A stretch of 45,300 nt of DNA from Paenibacillus flagellatus (GTDB taxonomy: Bacteria > Bacillota > Bacilli > Paenibacillales > NBRC-103111): contig NZ_QJVJ01000023.1 in assembly GCF_003217775.1 (NCBI RefSeq), forward strand, positions 1 to 45,300. The letters run 5' to 3'. A model generated the notes under the pieces. That model ran no database searches, was not told the DNA's origin, and saw nothing but the letters and a program-made list of their open reading frames with translations. The stretch's first letter is position 1; every line of letters starts with the position of its first letter. Shown here piece after piece: positions 26,111 through 33,850 of this stretch. Made by a program: the position numbers and the translations under genes.

Positions 26111-27217
26111 TCACTGATTAAAAATTTGCTTCAATTTATCCGTGCTGGCAGGCGCTTCCGACGGCGATGCTGGCGTTGATGGCGCTGGCTCCGCGGACGC
26201 TTCCGGTTGATCTTCATTCGTCGTTGTCGGAGCGGAAGGGGAAGGCAGCGGTTGCGCGGCTGGCGGTTCGTGATCGACCTTAGCCGTTGCGCCTGCCGGT
26301 TGCGGCGATGGAACCGCTTCTTGCATGGCATTGCCTTGCCGCGTGACGATCCGCTCGTTTTGCAGTTGCTGCTGAACCGTCACGCTGCCGCTCGTTACGC
26401 GCAGTTTGTCCGACTCGCTCATCGCCTTGAGATTGTCATCAAGTTTCAGGCGAAGCTGGCGGGCAAGCTCGGTTGTCGCTTTTTCGAGCAGGTTCGGATC
26501 ATGTTCCATCAAATCAAGCACTTTCGGATTTGCGGGATAATTGACCACAGCTGCTTCCTGCAATCCCGGCTCGATATACGGCAGGGCATACAGCCGTGCG
26601 CCTTGCAAGTAGGCATCGATAATCGCGCTTGACGTTTGCAAAATATCCTTCTCGTTCATTTCGAGCCAGATGACCGTTCCTGACAACTCCCGCGCTTTCT
26701 TCTTCGCTAACAGGACATAATCTTCTCCTGTCGGGAAGTTGATTCGCACGTCGATGTACTGTCCCTTTTGCAGATTGGAGGGAAGCTGAATGACATGAAA
26801 CTCCTGCACCCGCACATCCTTCGGGATCGGCGTGCTCTCGTACAGCATGGACGGCATCAGCGGTGTTCCGGGCTGCAATTCGATTTTGGCGCTTTTGCCG
26901 ATGGCCGCTTCCCGTTCAGTAATCATCCCGGATGGCACCAGACTCGCGGGCATCGGGACGGACTGGAGATCCTCCGCCGTGACGGTGCCTCCGGCCGGAA
27001 TGGTTCGTGCCACGGTCCAGACGTTCCTGCGCGATTGTTCCTCTATCGTTTTCAGTTCCTTGATCTGCCTTTCGTAGTGTTCCTTCATTTGCTGCTGATT
27101 CTGCTCTTGCTCCGATTGCTTTTTCAGAGAATATATGACCGCAGCCACGAGTAAACAAACGCTTATAGCGATCGCGGTGATAATTAGTGCCTTGCGGTGC
27201 CGATACGTCCACGACAT
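26111..27217 (-). CDS. CpaB/RcpC-like SAF-domain protein
   Basis: 368 residues. One membrane helix at about 10-30, a coiled-coil-like Gln/Glu stretch (33-62), then a SAF domain (about 66-125: VARTIPAGGTVTAEDLQ, GKSAKIELQPGTPL). The C-terminal 100 residues are Pro/Ala/Ser-rich and disordered. Known: CpaB/RcpC proteins are periplasmic or wall-side parts of Tad machines. In this Gram-positive context the domain would be outside the membrane. It precedes the two TadZ-like genes. GAGGAGA precedes the start. Confidence 0.75.
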   Translation of the reverse strand: MSWTYRHRKALIITAIAISVCLLVAAVIYSLKKQSEQEQNQQQMKEHYERQIKELKTIEEQSRRNVWTVARTIPAGGTVTAEDLQSVPMPASLVPSGMITEREAAIGKSAKIELQPGTPLMPSMLYESTPIPKDVRVQEFHVIQLPSNLQKGQYIDVRINFPTGEDYVLLAKKKARELSGTVIWLEMNEKDILQTSSAIIDAYLQGARLYALPYIEPGLQEAAVVNYPANPKVLDLMEHDPNLLEKATTELARQLRLKLDDNLKAMSESDKLRVTSGSVTVQQQLQNERIVTRQGNAMQEAVPSPQPAGATAKVDHEPPAAQPLPSPSAPTTTNEDQPEASAEPAPSTPASPSEAPASTDKLKQIFNQ

Positions 27218-27262
27218 CGCTCACGTCTCCTCTCAATCAATCTTAAACTGCTATCGAAACTT

Positions 27263-27871
27263 TTACCGGGCATCGTCACGGAGCTTCTGCTTTTGCTGGG
27301 TCGCAGCCTGATGCTGCTCCAGCTTTTCTTGCGCCCATGCGGGCATATGCTCCGGTTTTATCAGACCCATAAAATCCTCTCGATTCCAGCGAGCCTCTTC
27401 ACCGGTATATAGATTTAACACGTAGACGGCGCGACCTCGGGAATTGGCAGAGGTGCCAAAGCCGCTTAGCGCCAGCACAAGCTGGTTAACAGCGGTGCGA
27501 TATTCAGGTCGCAACCGTTCCGGCCGGATGACGACAACCTGGTTGTCAATGCGCATGTCTTCGCGAATCGGCTGGCATTGGGCTTGCGTAAGAGGAGATA
27601 GGGGAACCTTGACACTGGCCCTTTCTTCTTTGAGATCCTCCAGTTCCCATTGCACGCGGGAAATAAAGTCATGCACGGCTTCAAGATATTCCGCGCCGGC
27701 CGCAATCGCGTAAAATTGCTCGACACCCAACGAATTGTTTCGGGTGCAGGTACAAACCATGTACGGACGTTCGGCATTGGATTCGTCTATGCCAAGCAGT
27801 ACTTCCACCTTCCCGATGGAGATGGCCTGAACGACTTCATAGTTGTCCACCATTCGCTTCATTTTTTCCAT
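27263..27871 (-). CDS. Hypothetical protein of the pilus operon
   Basis: 202 residues, no signal peptide or membrane segment. A helix-rich C-terminus with Gln-rich tail (LEQHQAATQQKQKLRDDAR). I do not recognise a family. It overlaps the small upstream gene by 13 bases and lies 45 bases before the SAF-domain gene, so it is part of the same transcript. Its role is unknown. Confidence 0.6.
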   Translation of the reverse strand: MEKMKRMVDNYEVVQAISIGKVEVLLGIDESNAERPYMVCTCTRNNSLGVEQFYAIAAGAEYLEAVHDFISRVQWELEDLKEERASVKVPLSPLTQAQCQPIREDMRIDNQVVVIRPERLRPEYRTAVNQLVLALSGFGTSANSRGRAVYVLNLYTGEEARWNREDFMGLIKPEHMPAWAQEKLEQHQAATQQKQKLRDDAR

Positions 27872-28071
27872 TGTCCGTCCTCTTTTCCTGGAAAATTGCG
27901 GTCATTCTTCGTTCCCCGGTTTTGCTTTGATTGGCCGACATTACGAGATTTCTTGTCTCGCGTGTGCGGCTGCTCGATCTCATCCTCCAAAACTTCAAAG
28001 CGGTTGAAACCCGGCTTTTCTTGCATCAGGCGCTCATATTGACGACGCCTCCCTTTTGTGAAATACATCAT
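27859..28071 (-). CDS. Small basic protein at the head of the pilus operon
   Basis: 70 residues, mostly charged (MMYFTKGRRRQYERLM..). The start at 28071 is preceded by GGGGAGG with suitable spacing; a longer start would run into the terminator hairpin at 28096-28124. It overlaps the next gene by 13 bases. Its function is unknown; the composition would suit nucleic-acid or membrane-surface binding. Confidence 0.5.
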   Translation of the reverse strand: MMYFTKGRRRQYERLMQEKPGFNRFEVLEDEIEQPHTRDKKSRNVGQSKQNRGTKNDRNFPGKEDGQWKK

Positions 28072-28095
28072 GAATCGCCTCCCCAAAAATGGGCA

Positions 28096-28124
28096 TAAAA
28101 AAAGCTCTCCGTCTAGGGGAGAGT
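28096..28124 (-). terminator. Terminator between parB and the pilus operon
   Basis: On the minus strand CTCTCCCC..GGAGAG with a short loop, then CTTTTTTTATG. It lies between the parB stop and the ribosome binding site of the small gene at 28071, with no room for a separate promoter downstream. Confidence 0.8.
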
Positions 28125-28145
28125 GCTTGCCGAACTGGATTCAGG

Positions 28146-29093
28146 TTAACGTTCCAGTTCCCGTTGCCGTTTTTTATACCAGCTTTCCAACAGTTGTACG
28201 ATCAGGTCTTCCTTTTGCTTTTCGGTAAAGTCCTTCGGGAAGAAACGGTCGATCCGCTCGCGCCGAATGATCATCTTTTCTTTCTGGTTCGGCTTCTCCT
28301 CTGTGAGAATCGAGAAGATGACATCCACGTTAAGCCGTCCGTCCTGGCTCAGTTTTTTCATGCGCTGCGCCTGTGCCAGCGAAGGTGTGCAGTCCTCGGA
28401 TTGCATCGTTTCGTACAGGGCATGCTGTTCTTCTTCGGCCAAGTAAGATATCTCTACGGCGGGATTGAAGGCGATTCGTTTATCATCCACCATTTCGAGA
28501 ATGGAGGGGGTCAGTTCGGTAAGGCGGATATAGCGCTGGATTTGATTACGGCTTTCGCCTGCCTGATCTGCCAAAATTTCAACTGAATATTTTCCTCGTA
28601 AATCCTGCCCAACTTGGGTAGAATTTTCTTTACTCGGTCTGCCCGCCTGTCTCTTCATTGCCTCCAGCTTCATCTTATAGGCAAATGCTTTCTCACTTGG
28701 CGAAATGTTTTCCCGTTGCAAGTTGCTGTCAACCATAATAATGATCGCCTGGTCATCGTCCAGTTCTCGAACGATGCAGGGCATCGTTTCTTTGCCTGCC
28801 AGTTCGCTCGCTTTTTTTCGTCGATGCCCGGCTACCATTTCGTAGCCGCCATCCGCCTTCGGACGTACCAGGCCGGGAACAAGAACGCCGTATTGCTTCA
28901 CGCTGTCCGCCATTTCCAGCATCGCTTCATCCGCCTTCACCTTGAACGGATGGCCGGGAAAGTCGCTGATTTCCGACAGGGGAATATCCATCACCTTCTC
29001 CCGCTTTTCATCGGCGCGGCTCTCCTCCGTGGAGAATAAATCAGCGACTGTGGTCAGCTTGATGCTGGCGCGCATGTCGTCTTTCTCTGCCAA
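28146..29093 (-). CDS. parB: ParB-family partition protein
   Basis: 315 residues. N-terminal ParB domain (about 48-135: ISDFPGHPF, GGYEMVAGHRRKKA, IIIMVDSNLQRE), HTH region near 180-205 (EILADQAGESRNQIQRYIRL), basic C-terminus. The start is the TTG at 29091-29093: AAGGAGGTG stands 8 bases upstream, while the ATG 18 bases further in has no such site. It overlaps parA by 53 bases, typical of coupled parAB. It is a clear paralogue of the ParB-like protein at 1370-2230. Known: ParB loads on a parS site and stimulates ParA. Confidence 0.88.
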   Translation of the reverse strand: MAEKDDMRASIKLTTVADLFSTEESRADEKREKVMDIPLSEISDFPGHPFKVKADEAMLEMADSVKQYGVLVPGLVRPKADGGYEMVAGHRRKKASELAGKETMPCIVRELDDDQAIIIMVDSNLQRENISPSEKAFAYKMKLEAMKRQAGRPSKENSTQVGQDLRGKYSVEILADQAGESRNQIQRYIRLTELTPSILEMVDDKRIAFNPAVEISYLAEEEQHALYETMQSEDCTPSLAQAQRMKKLSQDGRLNVDVIFSILTEEKPNQKEKMIIRRERIDRFFPKDFTEKQKEDLIVQLLESWYKKRQRELER

Positions 29094-29868
29094 TACTCTG
29101 CACCTCCTTCGTAAAGGCGGCATAAGCCTCCGCAGCTTTCCCATCCGGATCATGGTCGTAAATGCTTTTCCCCTTGGCGCTTGTTTCCGCCGCGCGAACG
29201 GATAAGGGGATTTCTGTGTTGAACACACGCAGCTTGTCACCGTAGTCGCGTCGAAGAATGAATGAAATATCCTTGGCGAATTTCGTCCGGCTATCGACCA
29301 TTGTGAGCAGCACGCCGTCCAAAACCAACTTCGGATTGATCTGCCTGCGAACACGGGCAATGGTCTGCAACAGTTGGGTCATTCCTTTGGCGGGCAAATA
29401 ATGTGCCTGAACGGGAATAATCACGCTGTCCGCCGCGGCAAGCGCATTAATGGTCAACATGCCCAAACTCGGCATGCAGTCGATCAGCACGTAGTCGTAA
29501 TCGGCTTTAACAGAGTCGATGTACGAATGCAAAATCGTTTCTCTGCTCATCGTGTTGACGAGCGATACCTCAACAGCGGACAATTCAATATTGCCTGGCA
29601 TCAGGTCAACGCCTTCATGGTGATGCAAAATACCTTCCCGCGCTTCATAGGATTCTTCCAGCATCGTTTTCGTCAGCAATGTGGCCAAAGATACCGACAG
29701 ATTATCCGGTTCGTGGAACCCTAACGAATCCGTCAGGTTACCTTGCGCGTCCGCATCGACCAGCAAAACCTTTTTCCCATCCCCAGCCAAACCGATCCCC
29801 AGGTTGACCGCCGTTGTGGTTTTGCCCACGCCGCCTTTCTGATTGGCGAGGGCGATCACCTTGGTCAT
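29041..29868 (-). CDS. parA: ParA/Soj-type partition ATPase
   Basis: 275 residues. Deviant Walker A KGGVGKTTTAVNLG (about 11-24), Walker A' VDADAQGNLT, Walker B VLIDCMPSLG. Typical size for a short, Soj-like ParA without an N-terminal HTH. The start is MTKVIALANQKGG at 29868 with GGAG ten bases upstream; eight extra in-frame codons upstream lack support. A long terminator-like hairpin (29891-29933) lies immediately upstream, so expression probably depends on readthrough or attenuation. With parB it should stabilise the element in its circular form, as in other conjugative elements (inference). Confidence 0.92.
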   Translation of the reverse strand: MTKVIALANQKGGVGKTTTAVNLGIGLAGDGKKVLLVDADAQGNLTDSLGFHEPDNLSVSLATLLTKTMLEESYEAREGILHHHEGVDLMPGNIELSAVEVSLVNTMSRETILHSYIDSVKADYDYVLIDCMPSLGMLTINALAAADSVIIPVQAHYLPAKGMTQLLQTIARVRRQINPKLVLDGVLLTMVDSRTKFAKDISFILRRDYGDKLRVFNTEIPLSVRAAETSAKGKSIYDHDPDGKAAEAYAAFTKEVQSIGRERRHARQHQADHSR

Positions 29869-29890
29869 CCTTACACTTCTCCTTTCACGC

Positions 29891-29933
29891 AAAAAGCCGG
29901 CTGCGCTGAACTTGTCAGAGTAACCGGCTTTTT
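29891..29933. terminator. Hairpin directly upstream of parA
   Basis: AAAAAGCCGG and CCGGCTTTTT form a 10-bp inverted repeat around 23 bases, so it can terminate in both directions. On the minus strand the T-run is followed at once by the parA ribosome binding site. Confidence 0.75.
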
Positions 29934-29944
29934 GAATTGTATCT

Positions 29945-29986
29945 ATATAAAAAGAGAACGCCCCCGATAGTGGAAGACGTACTCTT
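29945..29986 (-). terminator. Terminator of ietS, island-type
   Basis: On the minus strand AAGAGTACG pairs with CGTTCTCTT (one mismatch), followed by TTTTATATAG. It is nearly the same as the terminator at 33584-33627. Confidence 0.75.
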
Positions 29987-30042
29987 GAGCATTTCTTAAT
30001 TTAAGCAATTTGCATATAATAGATCGCGAACCTACGGAAATT

Positions 30043-32259
30043 TTAATTATCTATTCTCAACCGGATTGTATTGAGTGCTCTATATCTGTTTAAAGCTTCA
30101 ATTTCGCTGTAGACATCTAACGAACCGCTGACATCCTCAATAGTAACAACAAGGGCATAGGGAACATCATCATTTTTATCCTCCCAACGCGAAAACAGTT
30201 CAAGCCAGACCTGCCAGTCGCCAGCATTAAATCTAGAAAAGGTTTTACTGAACTGTTGACAAACATCCCATTTTTGTCGTCCTTCTTTGAAGTCTTGTTG
30301 AACAGGCTGCAATGTCACTCCGTCCACATGACTTTTCTTTAATGATGCCCGTATATAAGCCCCTAAATATTCTGTTCCCTTTGTTCTATCCACCGATGGC
30401 CTAGACACACATGTTACAGAAACCTTTGCAACATTACGTCCAACCTGGGCTGCCAAAATTTGCGGCATAAATATGGTTACTCTTTCCTTAGTAGTTCTGT
30501 TCAAAGTGCCTGTCCTAACAAAAGTTACTTTTGACGGAGAGGAATATTTGCTGTCGACTACATTGGAAATTCCCCTTCCATACAGATTATGCGCTAGAGT
30601 CAGTTCCTCTTCCTCCATCCCATCAACGTCCCACAAAGCAACTGCATTATGATAAAGCAACGCTTTCGATAATAGCGTATCTCGATCCGGAATCGTATTT
30701 AGTATTTCTGCGTAATCACCTGCTACAATAGGAGCAGAAAAGCTAGTGCCCGCATCAGGTATTAACCTTCCATCTTTTGAAATAACCATTGAAAATGGAT
30801 CATTAGGTACGGATGCATCACTACCATCCAGAATAATCGTTCCTGCATATGCGCTTAAATCCGGTTTAGAGAATCCTTGAAAACCTGGTCCGCGTCGACT
30901 ATAAGGTGCAATTTGGTTTCTCTGAGAAAGACTATTTTGGTGGTCTGCACCGATAATTGATCCAACCACTACCGACAGCATCGAATCTGCCGGTGCGGAT
31001 ATTCTTGAATCATCATCATCCAAAATATCTTCCAGACCAAATTCCGTTTGCCAAAGCTTATGATTACCCGCCGATACAAAAAACTGTACGCCTGTTCTTG
31101 ATTGTAAAGCGTCTAGTTCATACCCAATAATACTCATTTCATCTCCTTCTATAGGGGAGGAAGCGTTGGCAGATAAATTATAGATTTTAACAATATCCGA
31201 ATGAGCACTTACCGCAGCCTGTATTCGCTGAATAAAGATATTTACCGGCACGTTACCATCGAGTATGTTGCAGTCAAGAATTCTAGTACGAGGGGTAATT
31301 ATTGATGATGATAGCTGTTGATTAATATATTTAAAGGCCACTCGGCTTGCAACCTTAGTTCCATGATCGCTATCTCCTCCACTAGAGTCTGGAGCAACCC
31401 AATTCTTTATGATTAACGATGATAATGACTCAGGGAACATTACACCGGAGTCCAAGACAGCGACAATCGGAAGCTCTTCTAAATTAACGCTAGGATCAAG
31501 CTCAAGTTCCCCCATATCAACAGAGGCCTCTTGAGTAGTCTCTACATTAAAAAAATCTGTTTTCTCGATTCTATAAATTGCAGAATCGTTCTCGAAACGA
31601 GTCAATGCATTTGATGGGATTATGGCACGGACAACTGGCGTGTTATCCGATAAATAATAGGGTGATTCCTGGACATGCCCTCGCGTTTCATTTATTTTTT
31701 CAATTAGATGCGTCAGAGCAGAATGATACAAATGGTTTTCCAAATTTGGTATCAGCATAAGTTGAATATCTAAGGTAACAGGCACCTGTGCAGAAGCGGT
31801 TAATTTTCGCAATTCACTTGAATTCTTTTCGGAACCAATGTATGGTTTGAAATCTTCAATAAAATCAAAATAAGTTCTTCCACTGCCATTACGTGTATAA
31901 GCGTCAACCCGATTTCTTAACGTTTGGAACTGACTGCTTGTTGAAGTCACGATAGCACTCCGTACATTTTTAACAGCTCTTACCTTCATACCATTAGAAT
32001 CAAATAAACTCTGCTTGTCTTGAATCTTCTCCCCCTGAGGCAACTCGATATTAAATACAAGCAAATCCGAATCTGCTAAAGAATTGTCTGAAGCTACTGC
32101 TTCCAATGTTTGCTTTATTGCCTGCAAGCTGTGACTCAGTTTGGAACCATGCTCTGAAAAGGAAACATTCCTTTTTGTTGGCAACGCTCTTAAGGTTTTA
32201 TCAACTCGTTGAACTTCCTCATCTGGAATCCAAAAATGACTTTTCTGCTCATCACTCAT
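30043..32259 (-). CDS. ietS: IetS-like cytosolic subtilisin-family serine protease
   Basis: 738 residues. S8 catalytic triad: VAVLDSGV (Asp270), DHGTKVAS (His299), DAGTSFSAPIVAG (Ser506), with the oxyanion residue in SAGNH (Asn399). There is no signal peptide, so it acts inside the cell. The N-terminal 260 residues and C-terminal 170 are outside the protease core. The start overlaps the ietA stop by 8 bases (GATGAGTGATGAG), so the two are translationally coupled. Known: the AAA-ATPase/subtilase pair IetA-IetS was described on pTiC58 as a stability and incompatibility system with toxin-antitoxin behaviour, and the same pair was later listed among anti-phage systems. In that model the protease is the toxic part. 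Assignment here rests on domain pairing and order. Confidence 0.85.
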   Translation of the reverse strand: MSDEQKSHFWIPDEEVQRVDKTLRALPTKRNVSFSEHGSKLSHSLQAIKQTLEAVASDNSLADSDLLVFNIELPQGEKIQDKQSLFDSNGMKVRAVKNVRSAIVTSTSSQFQTLRNRVDAYTRNGSGRTYFDFIEDFKPYIGSEKNSSELRKLTASAQVPVTLDIQLMLIPNLENHLYHSALTHLIEKINETRGHVQESPYYLSDNTPVVRAIIPSNALTRFENDSAIYRIEKTDFFNVETTQEASVDMGELELDPSVNLEELPIVAVLDSGVMFPESLSSLIIKNWVAPDSSGGDSDHGTKVASRVAFKYINQQLSSSIITPRTRILDCNILDGNVPVNIFIQRIQAAVSAHSDIVKIYNLSANASSPIEGDEMSIIGYELDALQSRTGVQFFVSAGNHKLWQTEFGLEDILDDDDSRISAPADSMLSVVVGSIIGADHQNSLSQRNQIAPYSRRGPGFQGFSKPDLSAYAGTIILDGSDASVPNDPFSMVISKDGRLIPDAGTSFSAPIVAGDYAEILNTIPDRDTLLSKALLYHNAVALWDVDGMEEEELTLAHNLYGRGISNVVDSKYSSPSKVTFVRTGTLNRTTKERVTIFMPQILAAQVGRNVAKVSVTCVSRPSVDRTKGTEYLGAYIRASLKKSHVDGVTLQPVQQDFKEGRQKWDVCQQFSKTFSRFNAGDWQVWLELFSRWEDKNDDVPYALVVTIEDVSGSLDVYSEIEALNRYRALNTIRLRIDN

Positions 32260-33403
32260 CGCTCTTTTCCTCCTTATTGAACCGATAACTCAAAGTAGAT
32301 TTAGAAATCCCTGTGATTTCTTCAAGTGTACGCATCGAAATGCCACTTTTATTTAACTTATATAGGGCACGAGTATAAGCATCACTGTCTTCGCTAATCA
32401 AAAGAGAGGACTGCTTAACCCATACATTCGCAATATCTTCTTTTGTGACAATTTTAGTTTTGTGTTGCATAATACAATATTTGGCTAGAGCCTGTAAGAA
32501 AGTACCAACTTGAGCTCCGCTCATTCCTTCTGTTAAGGTCGTAAGGATCTTAATGTCCATTTCGTAAAGCTCAAGTGTCTCGTTAATAAATTTAGTGATA
32601 ATGCTTTCACGTTGCTGTGCATTCGGTAGTTCTAATAAAATTGAAGTATCAAATCTTCTCCAGATTGCTGGATCAAGAAGGTGATGATGATTGGTTGCCG
32701 CAACTAAAAACACGTTAACAGGCATCGAGTCCAAATTTTGAAGCAGTGTTGTCACTACCCTCTTTAATTCCCCTAATTCGTGCGCATCATCCCTTTTTTT
32801 AGCTATGGCATCGAATTCATCAAGAAACAACACAATTCGTTTGTTCTTAACAAACTCAAAAATTTTTCTTATATTTGTTCCCGTCTGACCAAGATACGAC
32901 GAGACAAGACCATCTAGCCTTACATAAGCGACTGGAATATCAATTTCTCCTGCAATTGCATTAGCTGTTAATGTCTTGCCGCAACCGGGAGGTCCACAAA
33001 GTAATATCCGATTCGTTGGAGAAACACCCTTAGTTAACAATTCCTCCGCTTGCTTTTGCTCCTCAATAATTTGAAGCAAAGCTTCTTTCGTTTTCTCTGG
33101 CAATGCTACATCAGACAATTTGACTTTGGGCTGCAATACTTCAATCAATTCTAAAGCGCTATCCTTATCTTTAGGAGTGGGTAATGCGCTTTGCACAGAA
33201 AACGACATTTCGGACAGTGGACTCGAGTTAAACGAGACATTGCTTTTTTTATCGTAAGAATAGGCGCTCATAAGAGCATTAGATAATGAAGAATTTCCTT
33301 TTCGTTCTTCATCACTTGCCAGATTCTCAAGAGCTTTCTTAAACGCATCCTCATTTCCTGAACAATGCGCCTCAATTAATTTAATTATTAAACCCGACTT
33401 CAT
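32252..33403 (-). CDS. ietA: IetA-like AAA+ ATPase with C-terminal HTH
   Basis: 383 residues. AAA+ core: Walker A GPPGCGKT (137-144), pore-loop-like SSYLGQTG (168-175), Walker B LFLDEFDA (192-199), sensor 1 ATN (236-238), arginine fingers WRRFD (248-252). The last 30 residues form a helix-turn-helix (ISMRTLEEITGISKSTLSYR, about 355-374), which would allow DNA binding. GAGGGGA precedes the ATG by four bases and a consensus-like promoter lies at 33439-33467. First gene of the ietAS pair; known role in pTiC58 is to restrain the protease partner. The base composition is much more AT-rich than that of either neighbouring region, a sign of separate acquisition. Confidence 0.85.
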   Translation of the reverse strand: MKSGLIIKLIEAHCSGNEDAFKKALENLASDEERKGNSSLSNALMSAYSYDKKSNVSFNSSPLSEMSFSVQSALPTPKDKDSALELIEVLQPKVKLSDVALPEKTKEALLQIIEEQKQAEELLTKGVSPTNRILLCGPPGCGKTLTANAIAGEIDIPVAYVRLDGLVSSYLGQTGTNIRKIFEFVKNKRIVLFLDEFDAIAKKRDDAHELGELKRVVTTLLQNLDSMPVNVFLVAATNHHHLLDPAIWRRFDTSILLELPNAQQRESIITKFINETLELYEMDIKILTTLTEGMSGAQVGTFLQALAKYCIMQHKTKIVTKEDIANVWVKQSSLLISEDSDAYTRALYKLNKSGISMRTLEEITGISKSTLSYRFNKEEKSDE

Positions 33404-33438
33404 TTGTTCCCCTCAATTCATAGCTAATTATGTAATAC

Positions 33439-33467
33439 ATTATAATTCACAACCACACTTAAGTCAA
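33439..33467 (-). promoter_or_regulatory. Promoter of ietAS
   Basis: On the minus strand TTGACT, 17-base spacer, TATAAT. -10 is perfect and -35 has one mismatch. The start site would be near 33432, about 30 bases before the ietA ATG. Confidence 0.8.
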
Positions 33468-33474
33468 AATGAAT

Positions 33475-33566
33475 ATTGGACACGATTGGACAAGCCAAAA
33501 TTAAATCAAGTTAAATCGCATGTAATATCAGTATTTGCATTCATTAAACAGAAAATTAAATTGGAC
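33475..33566. promoter_or_regulatory. ATTGGACA repeats upstream of ietAS
   Basis: Exact copies of ATTGGACA at 33475-33482, 33485-33492 and 33559-33566. The first two are 10 bases apart (one helical turn) and start 8 bases upstream of the -35 box. Likely a binding site for a regulator, perhaps IetA through its HTH (inference). Confidence 0.5.
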
Positions 33567-33583
33567 ATTGTTGAACTTTCTTA

Positions 33584-33627
33584 GTATATAAAAAGAGAAC
33601 GCCTTCGATGATGAAGTAACGTTCTCT
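33584..33627 (-). terminator. Island-type terminator, second copy
   Basis: On the minus strand AAGAGAACG pairs with CGTTCTCTT, 9 bp without mismatch, followed by TTTTATATAC. It is just after the stop at 33659 and probably ends transcription coming from rumA. Confidence 0.8.
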
Positions 33628-33658
33628 TGGGTATTCCACGATTATACAGTTCTCGAAA

Positions 33659-33784
33659 CTATTCTCCTGCATTAAACATGTCTACACACCCGACGTCCAA
33701 ATCCAGATCCAAAACGACCGAAACCTCAATTTTGTCTTTGAGCACCTTATTTTTGAAGTCGTTGCCGTCCGCCGTGAAAGTCAT
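33659..33784 (-). other. Short open frame or gene remnant at the island edge
   Basis: 41 codons from an ATG at 33784 to a stop at 33659, encoding an acidic peptide (MTFTADGNDFKNKVLKD..). It has no ribosome binding site. The frame stays open upstream into rumA, so it looks like the 3' remnant of a gene joined to rumA at the integration junction. A terminator follows directly. Family not recognised. Confidence 0.35.
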
Positions 33785-33809
33785 AAAACGCGCAAAGTGT
33801 TGAAAATAA

Positions 33810-33850
33810 AGGATTTCTACGTATCGATTCGTTGCATTCCTATTACGCAC
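33810..33850. other. Predicted island integration site in the rumA 3' end
   Basis: The last rumA codons (HVECVIGMQRIDT) and the stop lie where base composition changes from GC-rich host DNA to lower-GC island DNA. Known: the 3' end of rumA-type methyltransferase genes, at the conserved HVE-V segment, is an integration site for several Firmicutes conjugative elements and phages. The opposite junction is outside the window, so the direct repeat cannot be defined here. Confidence 0.4.

Noticed and set aside
27935..27965. ACGAGA..TCTCG hairpin resembling the first stem of the triple-hairpin element
   Set aside because: The other two hairpins are missing and it lies inside a coding frame.
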